A stretch of DNA of 19,738 nucleotides from Candidatus Sumerlaeota bacterium (GCA_016928995.1 JAFGJS010000060.1:1-19738); one strand, 5' to 3'; positions 1 to 7,104 are shown, counted from the first letter of the stretch. The notes: generated by a model not told the origin, from the sequence alone. Program-made: numbers and translations.

Positions 1-29
1 GCCCTGGGACTCGATCATCCAACCTTATT

Positions 30-170
30 AAGCCCTGTAGGGGCGCGATATTGAGGGATATCCAATGCCAATGATGTTCCGCCCCTATAGAGCTTGGTTT
101 ATTTACCTCCTCTACCTGGGGCGTTGCCCCAATCTGGTATATCTCGCGCTTTCAGCGCTCGATAAGGATG
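30..170 (+). repeat. Dispersed hairpin-rich intergenic repeat
   Basis: Several inverted repeats follow one another. TAGGGGCG (38-45) pairs with CGCCCCTA (80-87), a GGATATCC palindrome lies at 56-63, TGGGGC-GTT-GCCCCA forms a tight hairpin at 117-131, and GCGCTTTCAGCGCT sits at 146-159. The last motif, followed by GATAAGG, recurs inverted at 10843-10863. The short ORFs that read through this stretch are translations of palindromes, not genes. I recall similar elements in genomes of uncultured PVC-like bacteria but cannot check that here. Together with the bases up to 328, where I see nothing else, this explains the gene-free first 362 bases. Confidence 0.6.
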
Positions 171-328
171 AAACCGTTAAACGCTACTGCCGCCTTCGGC
201 TGTGTTCTTTTTCCATTCGGATTATATTTTCGAAGGATGCTCTATCTATTGCGGTATTGTTTTTTGAGGATGAGACTGGCGCCGGACATGAAAGATGGAT
301 TTACAACGCTGCTGCTGCACACAATTGA

Positions 329-356
329 TTGCATTATGCCGGAAATGGGGTACAAT
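329..356 (+). promoter_or_regulatory. Sigma70-like promoter for the DUF434 gene
   Basis: TTGCAT (329-334) and TACAAT (351-356) are separated by 16 bases. Transcription would start at about 362-364, right at the ATG at 363, so the mRNA may have essentially no leader. No Shine-Dalgarno sequence precedes that ATG, which fits. Confidence 0.45.
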
Positions 357-362
357 GCGCGC

Positions 363-1094
363 ATGCCGAATCGTCAGAGACATCGTGGCCGGCATCCGCA
401 GGACGCACGGCTATTCGACGTTGCACAGCAGGCGGTGCTGCGCCGCGCGACAGCGGATCTGTCGTGGCTCTTGAGCCGGGGGTACGCGGAGACTTCCGCG
501 CTGAAATTGGTCGGCGACCGGCATGCTTTGCGGCAGCGTCAGCGCAAGGCCGTGCAGGGGGCTGCGTGCTCGGATGCGGACCTTGCGCATCGAAGTTCCA
601 CGCAGACGGCGCCCGACGGTCTGGTTGGGCGTCGGTTGCTGATCGATGGCTTCAATCTGCTGATCACCGTGGAATGCGCGCTGGGCGGGGCCGTGCTGAT
701 TCACGGGCGTGATGGCTGTGTGCGCGATTTGGCCGGCGTGCACGGCTCATGGCGGCGGATGGCGGAGTCAGGACGGGCGATCGAACAAATCGGCGCGGCG
801 CTTGATCAACTCAGGCCGCAGGAAGTTGTGTGGCTGCTGGACGCGCCCGTGTCCAACAGCGGCCGGCTGGCGTCTTTTCTGCGCGAATACGCCAAAGAGC
901 GCCGCCTTTCGTGGACAGTGGAACTTCACAACAATCCCGATCGCGCGCTGATTGAGGCCCAAGACGCCATCTGCGCCACTTCCGACGCCTGGGTATTGAA
1001 CGAAACCGCAGCCTGGTTCAACCTTGCTGTACATGTTTTAGAACAGCTCAACGTCAAGCCAGAGATGATCGATCTATCATTGTGCTCGACATGA
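363..1094 (+). CDS. DUF434/DUF5616 domain protein, PIN/NYN-like
   Basis: This 243-residue soluble protein has unknown function. The N-terminal ~80 residues match the DUF434 pattern I know: HPQDARLF near residue 11, then TADLSWLLSRGYAE and ALKLVGDRHAL. The second half (about 88-240) matches the DUF5616 type. RLLIDGFNLL (91-100), with Asp95 and Asn98, resembles the first strand of PIN/NYN-like nucleases, and further acidic residues follow at Asp160 (WLLDAPVSNSG), Asp201 and Asp208. A metal-dependent nuclease fold is an inference from these motifs, not established for the family. I chose the ATG at 363 because homologues begin with a short basic stretch before the HP-D motif and because the promoter sits directly upstream. 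The open frame reaches further upstream only through repeat sequence. The base composition is GC-rich, unlike the next gene. Confidence 0.8.
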   Translation: MPNRQRHRGRHPQDARLFDVAQQAVLRRATADLSWLLSRGYAETSALKLVGDRHALRQRQRKAVQGAACSDADLAHRSSTQTAPDGLVGRRLLIDGFNLLITVECALGGAVLIHGRDGCVRDLAGVHGSWRRMAESGRAIEQIGAALDQLRPQEVVWLLDAPVSNSGRLASFLREYAKERRLSWTVELHNNPDRALIEAQDAICATSDAWVLNETAAWFNLAVHVLEQLNVKPEMIDLSLCST

Positions 1095-1122
1095 TCGCAA
1101 AAAAGTAGAAACTCATTACTTA

Positions 1123-1151
1123 TTGACGGATGGATCGAAACGAAAAATTAT
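1123..1151 (+). promoter_or_regulatory. Possible promoter of the ATP-grasp gene
   Basis: TTGACG (1123-1128) and AATTAT (1146-1151) are separated by 17 bases and lie 18 bases ahead of the ATG at 1170. The -35 is a 5/6 match and the -10 a 4/6 match. The local sequence is AT-rich, so chance matches are possible. Confidence 0.4.
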
Positions 1152-1156
1152 TCAGT

Positions 1157-1160
1157 GGAG
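1157..1160 (+). promoter_or_regulatory. RBS deciding the ATP-grasp start
   Basis: GGAG ends nine bases before the ATG at 1170. It overlaps the alternative GTG at 1155, so initiation at 1170 is preferred. Confidence 0.5.
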
Positions 1161-1169
1161 CATCATTAT

Positions 1170-2228
1170 ATGACAGTAGGAATTTACAATATACTGGATC
1201 ATAATGGTTTTGAACTTCCAGTGAATCGAGCTTATGAGGCTATTCTTGATGCTAATGGCATTCCGCATAGACGTGTGCATGTGAACGACCCCAATTTCTG
1301 GAATGTACTGCCTCAACTTGATCTTTTTATACTGCGCTGGGTGCATGAGGACAGCGACCGTCAACTTGCTCATGACCTATTGCCAATAATTGAGCATGAA
1401 TACGGTGTTAAATGTTATCCTAATCAAGCGACATGTTCGCACTATGATGACAAAATCAAGCAATACTTGCTCTTAAAGAAAAATGGGTATCCCTATGTGA
1501 AATCTTTTATCTTCTGGGATCGAGAGAAGGCTCTACGATGGGCGGATGAAGAAGCTGAATACCCGGTTGTTTTCAAATTGCGAGGGGGCGCTGGTTCCAC
1601 ATGTGTATGGTTAATCCATTCAGCATTAGCTGCAAAACGATTGATTCGAAGAATGTTTCATCGCGGAATCCATACAGATCGTTTATTCAGTTGGGGCAGT
1701 GTTCGTTTGAGTCATTTGAAGATTAAGAGCGAATTTCGCAGGTTAGGTGGCCGCGTTCATCGTATTATGCATCAACGTGATGCTACGCCGTTCTGGCGTA
1801 TACATAAAAATTACACGCTTTTCCAAAAATTTTTGCCGAACAATGCTTATGACACGCGTGTCACTGTCATCGGCGGTCGCGCATTTGCGTTTCGCCGGTT
1901 AGTAAGGCCTAATGATTTTCGCGCATCAGGGAGCGGTATGATCGACTATGATCTCGAAAAAATCGATCTGCGTTGCGTGGAGTTGGCCCAGAAAATTTCA
2001 CGGGAGATGAAGTTCCAGTGCATGGCCTATGATTTTCTGATGGATGAGGATCGAAATCCTCAAATATGCGAAATCAGCTACACCTTCATCTCGAAAGCAG
2101 TCAGAGATTGCTCCGGATATTGGGACGAGAGCATGGATTTTCATGAAGGCCATTATTGGCCGGAGTATTTTCATCTAGTCGATTGCATGCAACGGCCAGA
2201 TTTGAAACAACCACAGATTGATTATTGA
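1170..2228 (+). CDS. ATP-grasp family ligase (RimK-like fold)
   Basis: This 352-residue cytoplasmic protein probably joins a carboxylate to an amine or thiol through an acyl-phosphate. The ATP-grasp signature is clear: VVFKLRGGAGS (about 133-143) has the ATP-binding Lys136 and the glycine-rich loop. DTRVTVIGGRAFAFRR follows from Asp228. The C-terminal metal region has AYDFLMD (Asp288) and CEISYTF (Glu301). In the classic family the glutamate is followed two residues later by Asn; here that position is Ser303. ICEISY-type endings are, as I recall, common among ATP-grasp proteins in polysaccharide clusters. The glycosyltransferases just downstream on the other strand support a role in modifying a sugar or peptide of a surface glycan, but the substrate is unknown. 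Composition is AT-rich compared with the gene before it. It ends 49 bases from the converging glycosyltransferase, with no clear terminator between. Confidence 0.8.
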   Translation: MTVGIYNILDHNGFELPVNRAYEAILDANGIPHRRVHVNDPNFWNVLPQLDLFILRWVHEDSDRQLAHDLLPIIEHEYGVKCYPNQATCSHYDDKIKQYLLLKKNGYPYVKSFIFWDREKALRWADEEAEYPVVFKLRGGAGSTCVWLIHSALAAKRLIRRMFHRGIHTDRLFSWGSVRLSHLKIKSEFRRLGGRVHRIMHQRDATPFWRIHKNYTLFQKFLPNNAYDTRVTVIGGRAFAFRRLVRPNDFRASGSGMIDYDLEKIDLRCVELAQKISREMKFQCMAYDFLMDEDRNPQICEISYTFISKAVRDCSGYWDESMDFHEGHYWPEYFHLVDCMQRPDLKQPQIDY

Positions 2229-2277
2229 ACTGATTTTAATGGTGTGGTTTAGCATGAGATATTCATCGATAGATCTG

Positions 2278-3225
2278 TCATGACCTGCGCCATAGCCTAC
2301 GAATAGAGCGTATAAAAAATTTAGGTAAAAATGATATGACAAAAGGCCATAGTATTCTATAATGAGGTCGATATTTAAAGGCTTCAATAAAACGACTTCG
2401 CGCTTCCGAGTTATGGCCTGCTAATAAGTGATTCATACCCGAAAGCCATCGCGCATAAGATCTTATCTGCCGCTCCCGAACGTGATAAATATCAGGTCGG
2501 CGCTTAATTGCCTGATTGAGGATACATTCAAAATCTTTTTCATGTTGCTCTACATGCATTTCTGAGGAATAACTTTCTTGGCGAATATGAACACGTACAA
2601 GCGGTTCGGGAATGTGCGCATATTCCCATTCTTCGCGGATACGCATCCAAAGGTCATGATCCTCTCTTGATGCAAGTTGCTCATCAAATGTTCCTACAGA
2701 CTCCAGCGCTGTTCTTCGGCAACTAACGCCAGGCGTGGATTGAAAAAATGGGTGAAGCAATAAAGGCTCGATATATCTGCACAAGCGCATGAAACGTTCT
2801 CCGCCAAGTTCCGTATTGCCATCGGCATATTGAAGGATACATCGGGTGTGTGTAATGCCGACTTGTTCATTTAGCAGCATCGGTTCAATGCCCTTGCGAA
2901 CACGTCCAGGAAGGTACTCATCATCGGAATCTAAAAAGAGGATGAACTCTCCCATGGCTTCTTGTATGCCTCGATTGCGCGCCGCCGATGGCCCGGCATT
3001 GACTTGATGAAAATAACGTACTGGCGGTCCGAAAATTTGAACGATGTCAGCCGTTTTATCGATTGAACCGTCATCGACTACGATGATTTCAATCGGTCGA
3101 TAATCTTGCGCGAGCGCCGAATTTATAGCGCGAGCGATGAAATTTTCGCTATTATGCGCGGGGATGATAATCGAAGCCAATGGATTTGGAGTCTGCATAA
3201 ACGGATTATCCAAAATAGAGATCAC
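2278..3225 (-). CDS. Family 2 glycosyltransferase
   Basis: This 315-residue GT-A fold enzyme would transfer a sugar from a nucleotide-sugar donor, most likely onto a polysaccharide precursor at the cytoplasmic membrane face. ASIIIPAHNSENFI (17-30) is the GT2 opening strand. DDG at 51-53 binds the nucleotide, DSDD at 99-102 is the metal-binding DXD, and REDHDLWMR at 187-195 supplies the likely catalytic base. The tail is rich in Arg and aromatic residues (about 285-315) and may anchor the protein peripherally to the membrane. The GTG start gives a four-base GTGA overlap with the stop of the upstream glycosyltransferase, implying translational coupling. An ATG nine codons later (3198) is the alternative start. 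Donor and acceptor cannot be read from the sequence. Composition is AT-rich. Confidence 0.88.
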   Translation of the reverse strand: MISILDNPFMQTPNPLASIIIPAHNSENFIARAINSALAQDYRPIEIIVVDDGSIDKTADIVQIFGPPVRYFHQVNAGPSAARNRGIQEAMGEFILFLDSDDEYLPGRVRKGIEPMLLNEQVGITHTRCILQYADGNTELGGERFMRLCRYIEPLLLHPFFQSTPGVSCRRTALESVGTFDEQLASREDHDLWMRIREEWEYAHIPEPLVRVHIRQESYSSEMHVEQHEKDFECILNQAIKRRPDIYHVRERQIRSYARWLSGMNHLLAGHNSEARSRFIEAFKYRPHYRILWPFVISFLPKFFIRSIRRLWRRS

Positions 3226-4193
3226 TGTTGCTTATATGATGGTCGCTGGTATATATCTGGTACCATGCCTGCCGCGTCCGAAGAACAATTCAATGGTTGA
3301 CATTCTCCCTGTGACAGTTCGGGAAGCGGAACACAGGGCTTTTGTTTTTTAATGCGTTCCCAACGTCTTTCCTGTCCGCCGGGATCGACATTGACTTCGG
3401 AATATGCACGTACGTTTTGCACGTATGAGGTGCGGTAGATATGCCTCTGATGCGCGCCAGCTAGTTCATGCAGCGCAGCATAGCACGCCATATCATCGGC
3501 GCGTTCCCAATAATCGCCGATCTCCTCGTCGATCATGCGCCACTCGTCGAGATGCGAGAAGAGCGCGCCACGAAAAGTGTGAGGGTGGCCGCAGTGCCAG
3601 ACGCGTTGCCGAAAATCGTTATTGCGGATTATCGCTTTTGCATAAGGACGTGAAAGCACATATGGGCTGCCGTCGGCGTAGATTGTGGTGTTATACGTCA
3701 GCCATACATTCGGATCGCCATAGACGCGATTATAGAAATCAAGCACTCTGTCGTCCGGCAGCCAGTCGTCGCCGTTGAGTTCGATGAATATCTCATCCGG
3801 CCGTCCCAGGCGAAAAGCGCGCAATGTGTTTGCGCAGCCGCCTTGGCGCTTGGACGTGCGGAAATACATGACGGAGTGATCGGCATGCGATGCGAGCCAT
3901 TCACTGATTTGTTGTGGAGTGTCGTTGCTCGATTCATCATCAATGAGAACATGGCGCACAAGATTTCGTGGATAATTTTGTTGATAGACAGAATCAAGGC
4001 ACTTGATCACAGCTTCACTCGCATTGCGTTGACATGACACAATATGAAAACGTAATGACTGTTCTGGATTTTTCAGAAACAGTCGCTCATTAAGCAATCC
4101 CATCCAGCGTCGTAGTTGATAAATTCGCCACTTGAAGTTGACTAGGTATTTTATCTTCCAATAAAGAGATCGATGTTCAGGTGATTGTTTCAT
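3222..4193 (-). CDS. Glycosyltransferase, family 2-like (GT-A)
   Basis: This 323-residue protein carries a ~45-residue basic and aromatic N-terminal extension before the GT-A core, possibly for membrane association. RFHIVSCQRNASEAVIKCL (48-66) is the opening strand, LIDDESSND (83-91) the nucleotide-binding loop, and ELNGDDWLPDD (138-148) the DXD-type metal site. WERADDMACYAAL further on could hold the base. It is more distant from the canonical GT2 pattern than its partner downstream, and its product is not predictable. It is probably co-transcribed with the tail-fibre-like gene 55 bases upstream and coupled to the next glycosyltransferase by a four-base overlap. The 5' quarter is AT-rich while the middle (about 3400-3880) is near the GC level of the rest of the window. 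No convincing Shine-Dalgarno precedes the ATG. Confidence 0.82.
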   Translation of the reverse strand: MKQSPEHRSLYWKIKYLVNFKWRIYQLRRWMGLLNERLFLKNPEQSLRFHIVSCQRNASEAVIKCLDSVYQQNYPRNLVRHVLIDDESSNDTPQQISEWLASHADHSVMYFRTSKRQGGCANTLRAFRLGRPDEIFIELNGDDWLPDDRVLDFYNRVYGDPNVWLTYNTTIYADGSPYVLSRPYAKAIIRNNDFRQRVWHCGHPHTFRGALFSHLDEWRMIDEEIGDYWERADDMACYAALHELAGAHQRHIYRTSYVQNVRAYSEVNVDPGGQERRWERIKKQKPCVPLPELSQGECQPLNCSSDAAGMVPDIYQRPSYKQQ

Positions 4194-4248
4194 TGATGCG
4201 CATTTTTATCAGCAGTGGTTTGAATACGATTTTGAAGCAGAATTTCGA

Positions 4249-5562
4249 TTATTGATATTCAATTGTTAGGCCAGCTGCAGATGAATGTATATAATTATAA
4301 TTTCTGGATCGAACAACTAGGCGCATACCTTGTATATCCTCGTGTGTAATACGTAAAGTTCGGTTGTACCCTCCCATCGATATCCATGCCATGCTTGGAG
4401 CAGTCAGTGTGCCGAACGTATATTCTGTTGATGAATCAATATCGGTTGATATAGTTCCAAGGTTCAGCGAATACACAGCATGAAATTTATAATGAGCTGA
4501 GCGACCATGCCGATCAACTTCAAAGACGTCTAGCTCGAACATTGATATCGCAGTTCCATCACCATTGGTCGTCGTTATATTAACAATATCACATGTATCA
4601 TTTTGCTGTACAGGATCGGCCGGAATAATGACTTTCGTTTCATACCTATTGCTGTATTTTTCGCGCCAGTTGGCGCTGAGGGCGGTTCCGTTGACGTGGA
4701 GTTTTTCGGCAGGGGCGGCAGTGCCGATGCCGATCCGGTTTTCGCTGGCGTCGATGTAGAGCAGGTTGTTGTCCGAGATTCCCTGGATGCGGGAATCCTG
4801 ATCGGCGTTATCAGCGTTGATCGTCATGCTTGTCGCTTGAAGCGCGCCGGAAACCACGATGCCGGTGGTTTCAATCGTTTCCAGATTAACCATGCTCTGA
4901 CCGGAGGCGTCGTTGCCATACAAGAGCACTTCGTCTAGTGCGAGATCCACATCGGTCGCATAAGCCGCAGTAGTAGCCGTGTCCGCCGTGGCGGCATGAT
5001 CGACCGTGATGTCGTCGGGCACCTGCGCATCGGTCACCGCGCCGCTCAGCGATTGCAGCGTGTGATCATGATCGGCGTCGGCTTTGTCCGCGAGATCCGT
5101 GGTCGTGGCGAATTCAGAAGAGTCCAATCCGTCCAAGCGGTCCGCGTCCAATTCGCTTCCGGTTCCCTGTTGCACAACAGACTGAGCGAACATGACGCTG
5201 TTGACTTTGATTCTTTCCGGAAAGATGTCATCGGCGTCAATCGCACCGTCTGGCGATGTGGCGCTGTCGAGAGCAAACTGGTAGTACAACGCGTCCGACG
5301 CGAGAGCGCTGGCGGGAGGCGTGATTTCGACACTGAAACGTCCACTAATGGAGAGGATTGTGGAGCCGGTGATTGAACCGCCAATTTGCGTTCCGTCCGA
5401 TTCCGCGTCGTAGAAGATGACTTCATATACGCGGTCGCCGGTGAGAGGGGAACCGTCTGGCTGGCTAAGGCTGCCTTGAATGATGACGGTGTCGGGAGCG
5501 GCGAAACCAAATAGGCTGAGGAATAGCATAGACGCGGTTGTCGGTGCAAAGATACGTTTCAT
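4249..5562 (-). CDS. Secreted tail-fibre-like repeat surface protein
   Basis: This 437-residue protein begins with a signal peptide (MKRIFAP, then a hydrophobic stretch to about residue 21, AAP cleavage region), so it is predicted to be exported. Residues about 25-125 look like a beta-rich domain (VIIQGSLSQPDGSPLTG onward). DADRLDGLDSSEFAT (139-153) and NRIGIGTAAPAEKLHVNG (275-292) are motifs seen in phage tail-fibre shafts and bacterial surface fibres. The ~140-residue C-terminus is a separate beta-rich head with no motif I recognise. The start is supported by AAAGGA (5568-5573) five bases upstream. A TTGACA (complement of 5684-5689) could be a -35, but no good -10 follows. The part encoding the head is far more AT-rich than the shaft, suggesting recombination. 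The neighbouring glycosyltransferases suggest a cell-surface role, such as adhesion; a phage origin of the fold is possible, but no other phage gene is present. Confidence 0.72.
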   Translation of the reverse strand: MKRIFAPTTASMLFLSLFGFAAPDTVIIQGSLSQPDGSPLTGDRVYEVIFYDAESDGTQIGGSITGSTILSISGRFSVEITPPASALASDALYYQFALDSATSPDGAIDADDIFPERIKVNSVMFAQSVVQQGTGSELDADRLDGLDSSEFATTTDLADKADADHDHTLQSLSGAVTDAQVPDDITVDHAATADTATTAAYATDVDLALDEVLLYGNDASGQSMVNLETIETTGIVVSGALQATSMTINADNADQDSRIQGISDNNLLYIDASENRIGIGTAAPAEKLHVNGTALSANWREKYSNRYETKVIIPADPVQQNDTCDIVNITTTNGDGTAISMFELDVFEVDRHGRSAHYKFHAVYSLNLGTISTDIDSSTEYTFGTLTAPSMAWISMGGYNRTLRITHEDIQGMRLVVRSRNYNYIHSSAAGLTIEYQ

Positions 5563-5710
5563 GATGGTCCTTTTTCAGAGACGATTGCTTAAATTTAATT
5601 GGGCAAGTCAAAGAAACATAAAAATTAATACATCGAAGATGATAAGTGTTTTACGGTGGATTTTTGCGCCAAATTCACTAATCTGTCAAGACTAATGGCC
5701 GACAGTCTAT

Positions 5711-5737
5711 CAGCCCGTTGAAAAAAGGGCTTTTTTT
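5711..5737 (+). repeat. Repeat fragment / A-T hairpin
   Basis: CAGCCCGTTG, an A-run and GGG recur at 19652-19669, where they begin a larger palindromic element. Here the motif continues into GGGC plus seven T, so AGCCC (5712-5716) pairs with GGGCT (5727-5731), and the A6 and T runs can also pair. It resembles a rho-independent terminator on the plus strand, but no plus-strand gene lies upstream, so a repeat relic is the better reading. Confidence 0.5.
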
Positions 5738-5950
5738 CTTGTTCCAGCCGCGTTATGCGGCTTTCCAGCGCGATGTTGATGGCAGGGTCATGCTCACGCG
5801 GCGTTTTTCGAGGGGACGCCGGAAAAATTCGTGCAGCGCCCGGCATAAGGCGGAAATTGCGTGTTGCAGCGCCCAAAGCGGGCGGCGCCCGGCGCTGGAC
5901 AAGGTGCGCAGGACTTCCCGCAGCGGGCCGCCGCCCTCAATACCGGGCAA
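5738..5950 (-). pseudogene. Possible frameshifted ORF relic
   Basis: On the minus strand one frame reads GGGPLREVLRTLSSAGRR and then ALHEFFRRPLEK. A second frame picks up near 5810 with REHDPAINIALESRITRLEQE, a short amphipathic, coiled-coil-like stretch. Joined by one frameshift they resemble the basic/aromatic plus coiled-coil N-termini found on some methyltransferases and glycosyltransferases of polysaccharide clusters. Nothing follows, because the sequence runs into the repeat at 5711-5737. This is a weak call resting on composition; it may simply be noise in GC-rich DNA. Confidence 0.22.
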
Positions 5951-5961
5951 TACCGGAATAA

Positions 5962-5975
5962 CAGGGACATCCCTG
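5962..5975. repeat. CAGGGA-CA-TCCCTG palindrome
   Basis: A perfect 6-bp stem with a two-base loop lies 47 bases before the transposase relic. Short palindromes of this kind flank REP-associated transposase genes, so it may be the left-end remnant of that element. Confidence 0.45.
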
Positions 5976-6022
5976 CTTATTTCTTGATTTTGAAGATATT
6001 TTTATACAAGATTTCAGGTATC

Positions 6023-6085
6023 TTGGCACGTCTTTCTCGCATTGTCGTTCCCGGACTGCCGCATCATGTATCCCAGCGAGATTTG
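6023..6085 (+). pseudogene. N-terminal relic of a RAYT/Y1 transposase
   Basis: From a TTG at 6023 the frame reads LARLSRIVVPGLPHHVSQR. That is the characteristic opening of REP-associated tyrosine transposases (IS200/IS605-like TnpA_REP), which normally start MARxxRIVxPGxPHHVTQRGNRR and run to roughly 200-300 residues. Homology stops just after the QR, before the catalytic HUH and Tyr motifs, and the rest is missing, so it cannot be functional. The palindrome at 5962-5975 lies just upstream, in the position expected for an element end. Confidence 0.68.
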
Positions 6086-6095
6086 ATTAGCCTGT

Positions 6096-6131
6096 CCCGA
6101 ATCTCGGCGATAGCCCGAATCTCGGCGATAG
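6096..6131. repeat. 18-bp exact tandem duplication
   Basis: CCCGAATCTCGGCGATAG occurs twice head to tail (6096-6113 and 6114-6131) with no mismatch. It begins about ten bases after the transposase relic ends and may mark repair or slippage during the deletion. Confidence 0.8.
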
Positions 6132-6364
6132 ATTGTCGAGCCACTCGAATTGTGTTCCGCAAGAAGCTGTGCTTAAGATGGATCGTGATCAGCGTAGCGG
6201 TGATCGTGCTCGTGACCGGTAGATTTACATTGAACTTCGATCACAACAATGATTACGAACACGACCACGATTTCGGCCAGGCTTGCCGCGAATCGTGCGA
6301 GAATTTTGCTTGTCTCTCAGGCCACGATATGTTTAGCATATCCGCCATCCACATTCGAAGGCGA

Positions 6365-6369
6365 GGGAG
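6365..6369 (+). promoter_or_regulatory. RBS of the DUF3332 gene
   Basis: GGGAG ends seven bases before the ATG at 6377. It decides this start over the longer open frame that enters from the transposase relic. Confidence 0.6.
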
Positions 6370-6376
6370 ACTGCAT

Positions 6377-6934
6377 ATGCTGCAACGATTCATGAAAAAG
6401 ACGGGTATGGGACGGCAGTTCGGAATTTTGCTGGTTATTCTTGCCCTGTTGCCCGGGCTTTCCGGCTGCTTCGGCACGTTCTTTCTGACGCACACCGTTC
6501 ACCGGATCAACGCCGCTTCGGGGAATAAATTTATCAACACGATTATTTTTTGGATCTTCATCATTCTTCCGGTGTATAAACTGGCGATGCTGGGCGACGC
6601 CTTGATCTTTAACCTGATCGAATTCTGGACGGATCAGGAGTTCAACCTGGCGCAGACGACTCAGCCGGACGGCTCCGTGATTACCTTAGCGCCCATGGAA
6701 AATGCGGAAACACGGGCGGCGGAGATGACCTTGACGCGCGACGGCAAGGTCGTGGCGCGGCAGCTCTTTGTGCAACGGCCGGATGGGAATTTCGATGTGA
6801 TCGACGGCGACGGACAGCTCTGCGGCCAGGTGATCCGCGACGCGGAAGGCAATATCGACTTGACCAATGCTGAAGGCGAGGTGATCCGCACGTTGAAGGC
6901 TGAAGAGCTCGCGGAATTGCAGATCGGCTCGTAA
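6377..6934 (+). CDS. DUF3332 family lipoprotein
   Basis: This 185-residue envelope protein has unknown function. A lipoprotein signal peptide is visible: basic start, hydrophobic core FGILLVILALLPG, and lipobox LSGC with Cys31 as the lipidated residue. The following pattern, GNKFINTIIFWIFIILPVY and then LGDALIFNLIEFW, is the hallmark of DUF3332 as I know it and contains one or two hydrophobic segments. The C-terminal ~90 residues are a beta-rich periplasmic tail with repeated D/N-G turns (QPDGSV, RPDGNF, DGDGQL, DAEGNI). It stands alone, 170 bases before the ABC exporter genes. The start is fixed by the ribosome site and the signal peptide; the ATG at 6392 is an alternative. Confidence 0.85.
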   Translation: MLQRFMKKTGMGRQFGILLVILALLPGLSGCFGTFFLTHTVHRINAASGNKFINTIIFWIFIILPVYKLAMLGDALIFNLIEFWTDQEFNLAQTTQPDGSVITLAPMENAETRAAEMTLTRDGKVVARQLFVQRPDGNFDVIDGDGQLCGQVIRDAEGNIDLTNAEGEVIRTLKAEELAELQIGS

Positions 6935-7104
6935 CTTACCGTTGGTCAATGTCAAACAATTCTGTGCGACGATGGTCTGTTTGAGCAGAATCCGTCTTTT
7001 TCAGCATTTTTACGCTTGCCCGAAGAGTGGTTTTATATCTAAACTCATCCTCCCTGGGAATCGAGCAGGATTGTATATTTTATTGAATTCAAAGGTGTTA
7101 TTTC

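Larger units (their letters stand above)
5563..6376. other. 814-base stretch without an intact gene
   Basis: It contains, in order, the AT-rich leader of the surface-fibre gene, a repeat fragment at 5711-5737, a frameshifted ORF relic, a palindrome with the N-terminus of a RAYT-type transposase, and an 18-bp tandem duplication. The remainder (6132-6376) carries a low-complexity inverted pair, ATCGTGCTCGTG (6203-6214) facing CACGACCACGAT (6260-6271), 11 of 12 matching. The open frame running through it into the lipoprotein gene has no ribosome site and no family resemblance. I read it as decayed sequence. Confidence 0.6.

Noticed and set aside
65-328. 87-residue ORF in the first 330 bases
   Set aside because: It translates the hairpin repeat at 30-170, with no ribosome site or family resemblance.
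4249-5562. A prophage, suggested by tail-fibre motifs
   Set aside because: There is a signal peptide, and no capsid, portal, integrase or lysis gene anywhere nearby.
5711-5737. Rho-independent terminator
   Set aside because: The T-run is on the plus strand with no plus-strand gene upstream, and the sequence recurs as the start of the repeat at 19652.
5861-6376. Long N-terminal extension of the DUF3332 frame
   Set aside because: It runs through the transposase relic and the tandem duplication; the signal peptide and GGGAG site fix the start at 6377.
7074-7079. TATATT as -10 of the ABC operon
   Set aside because: No reasonable -35 lies 15-19 bases upstream.
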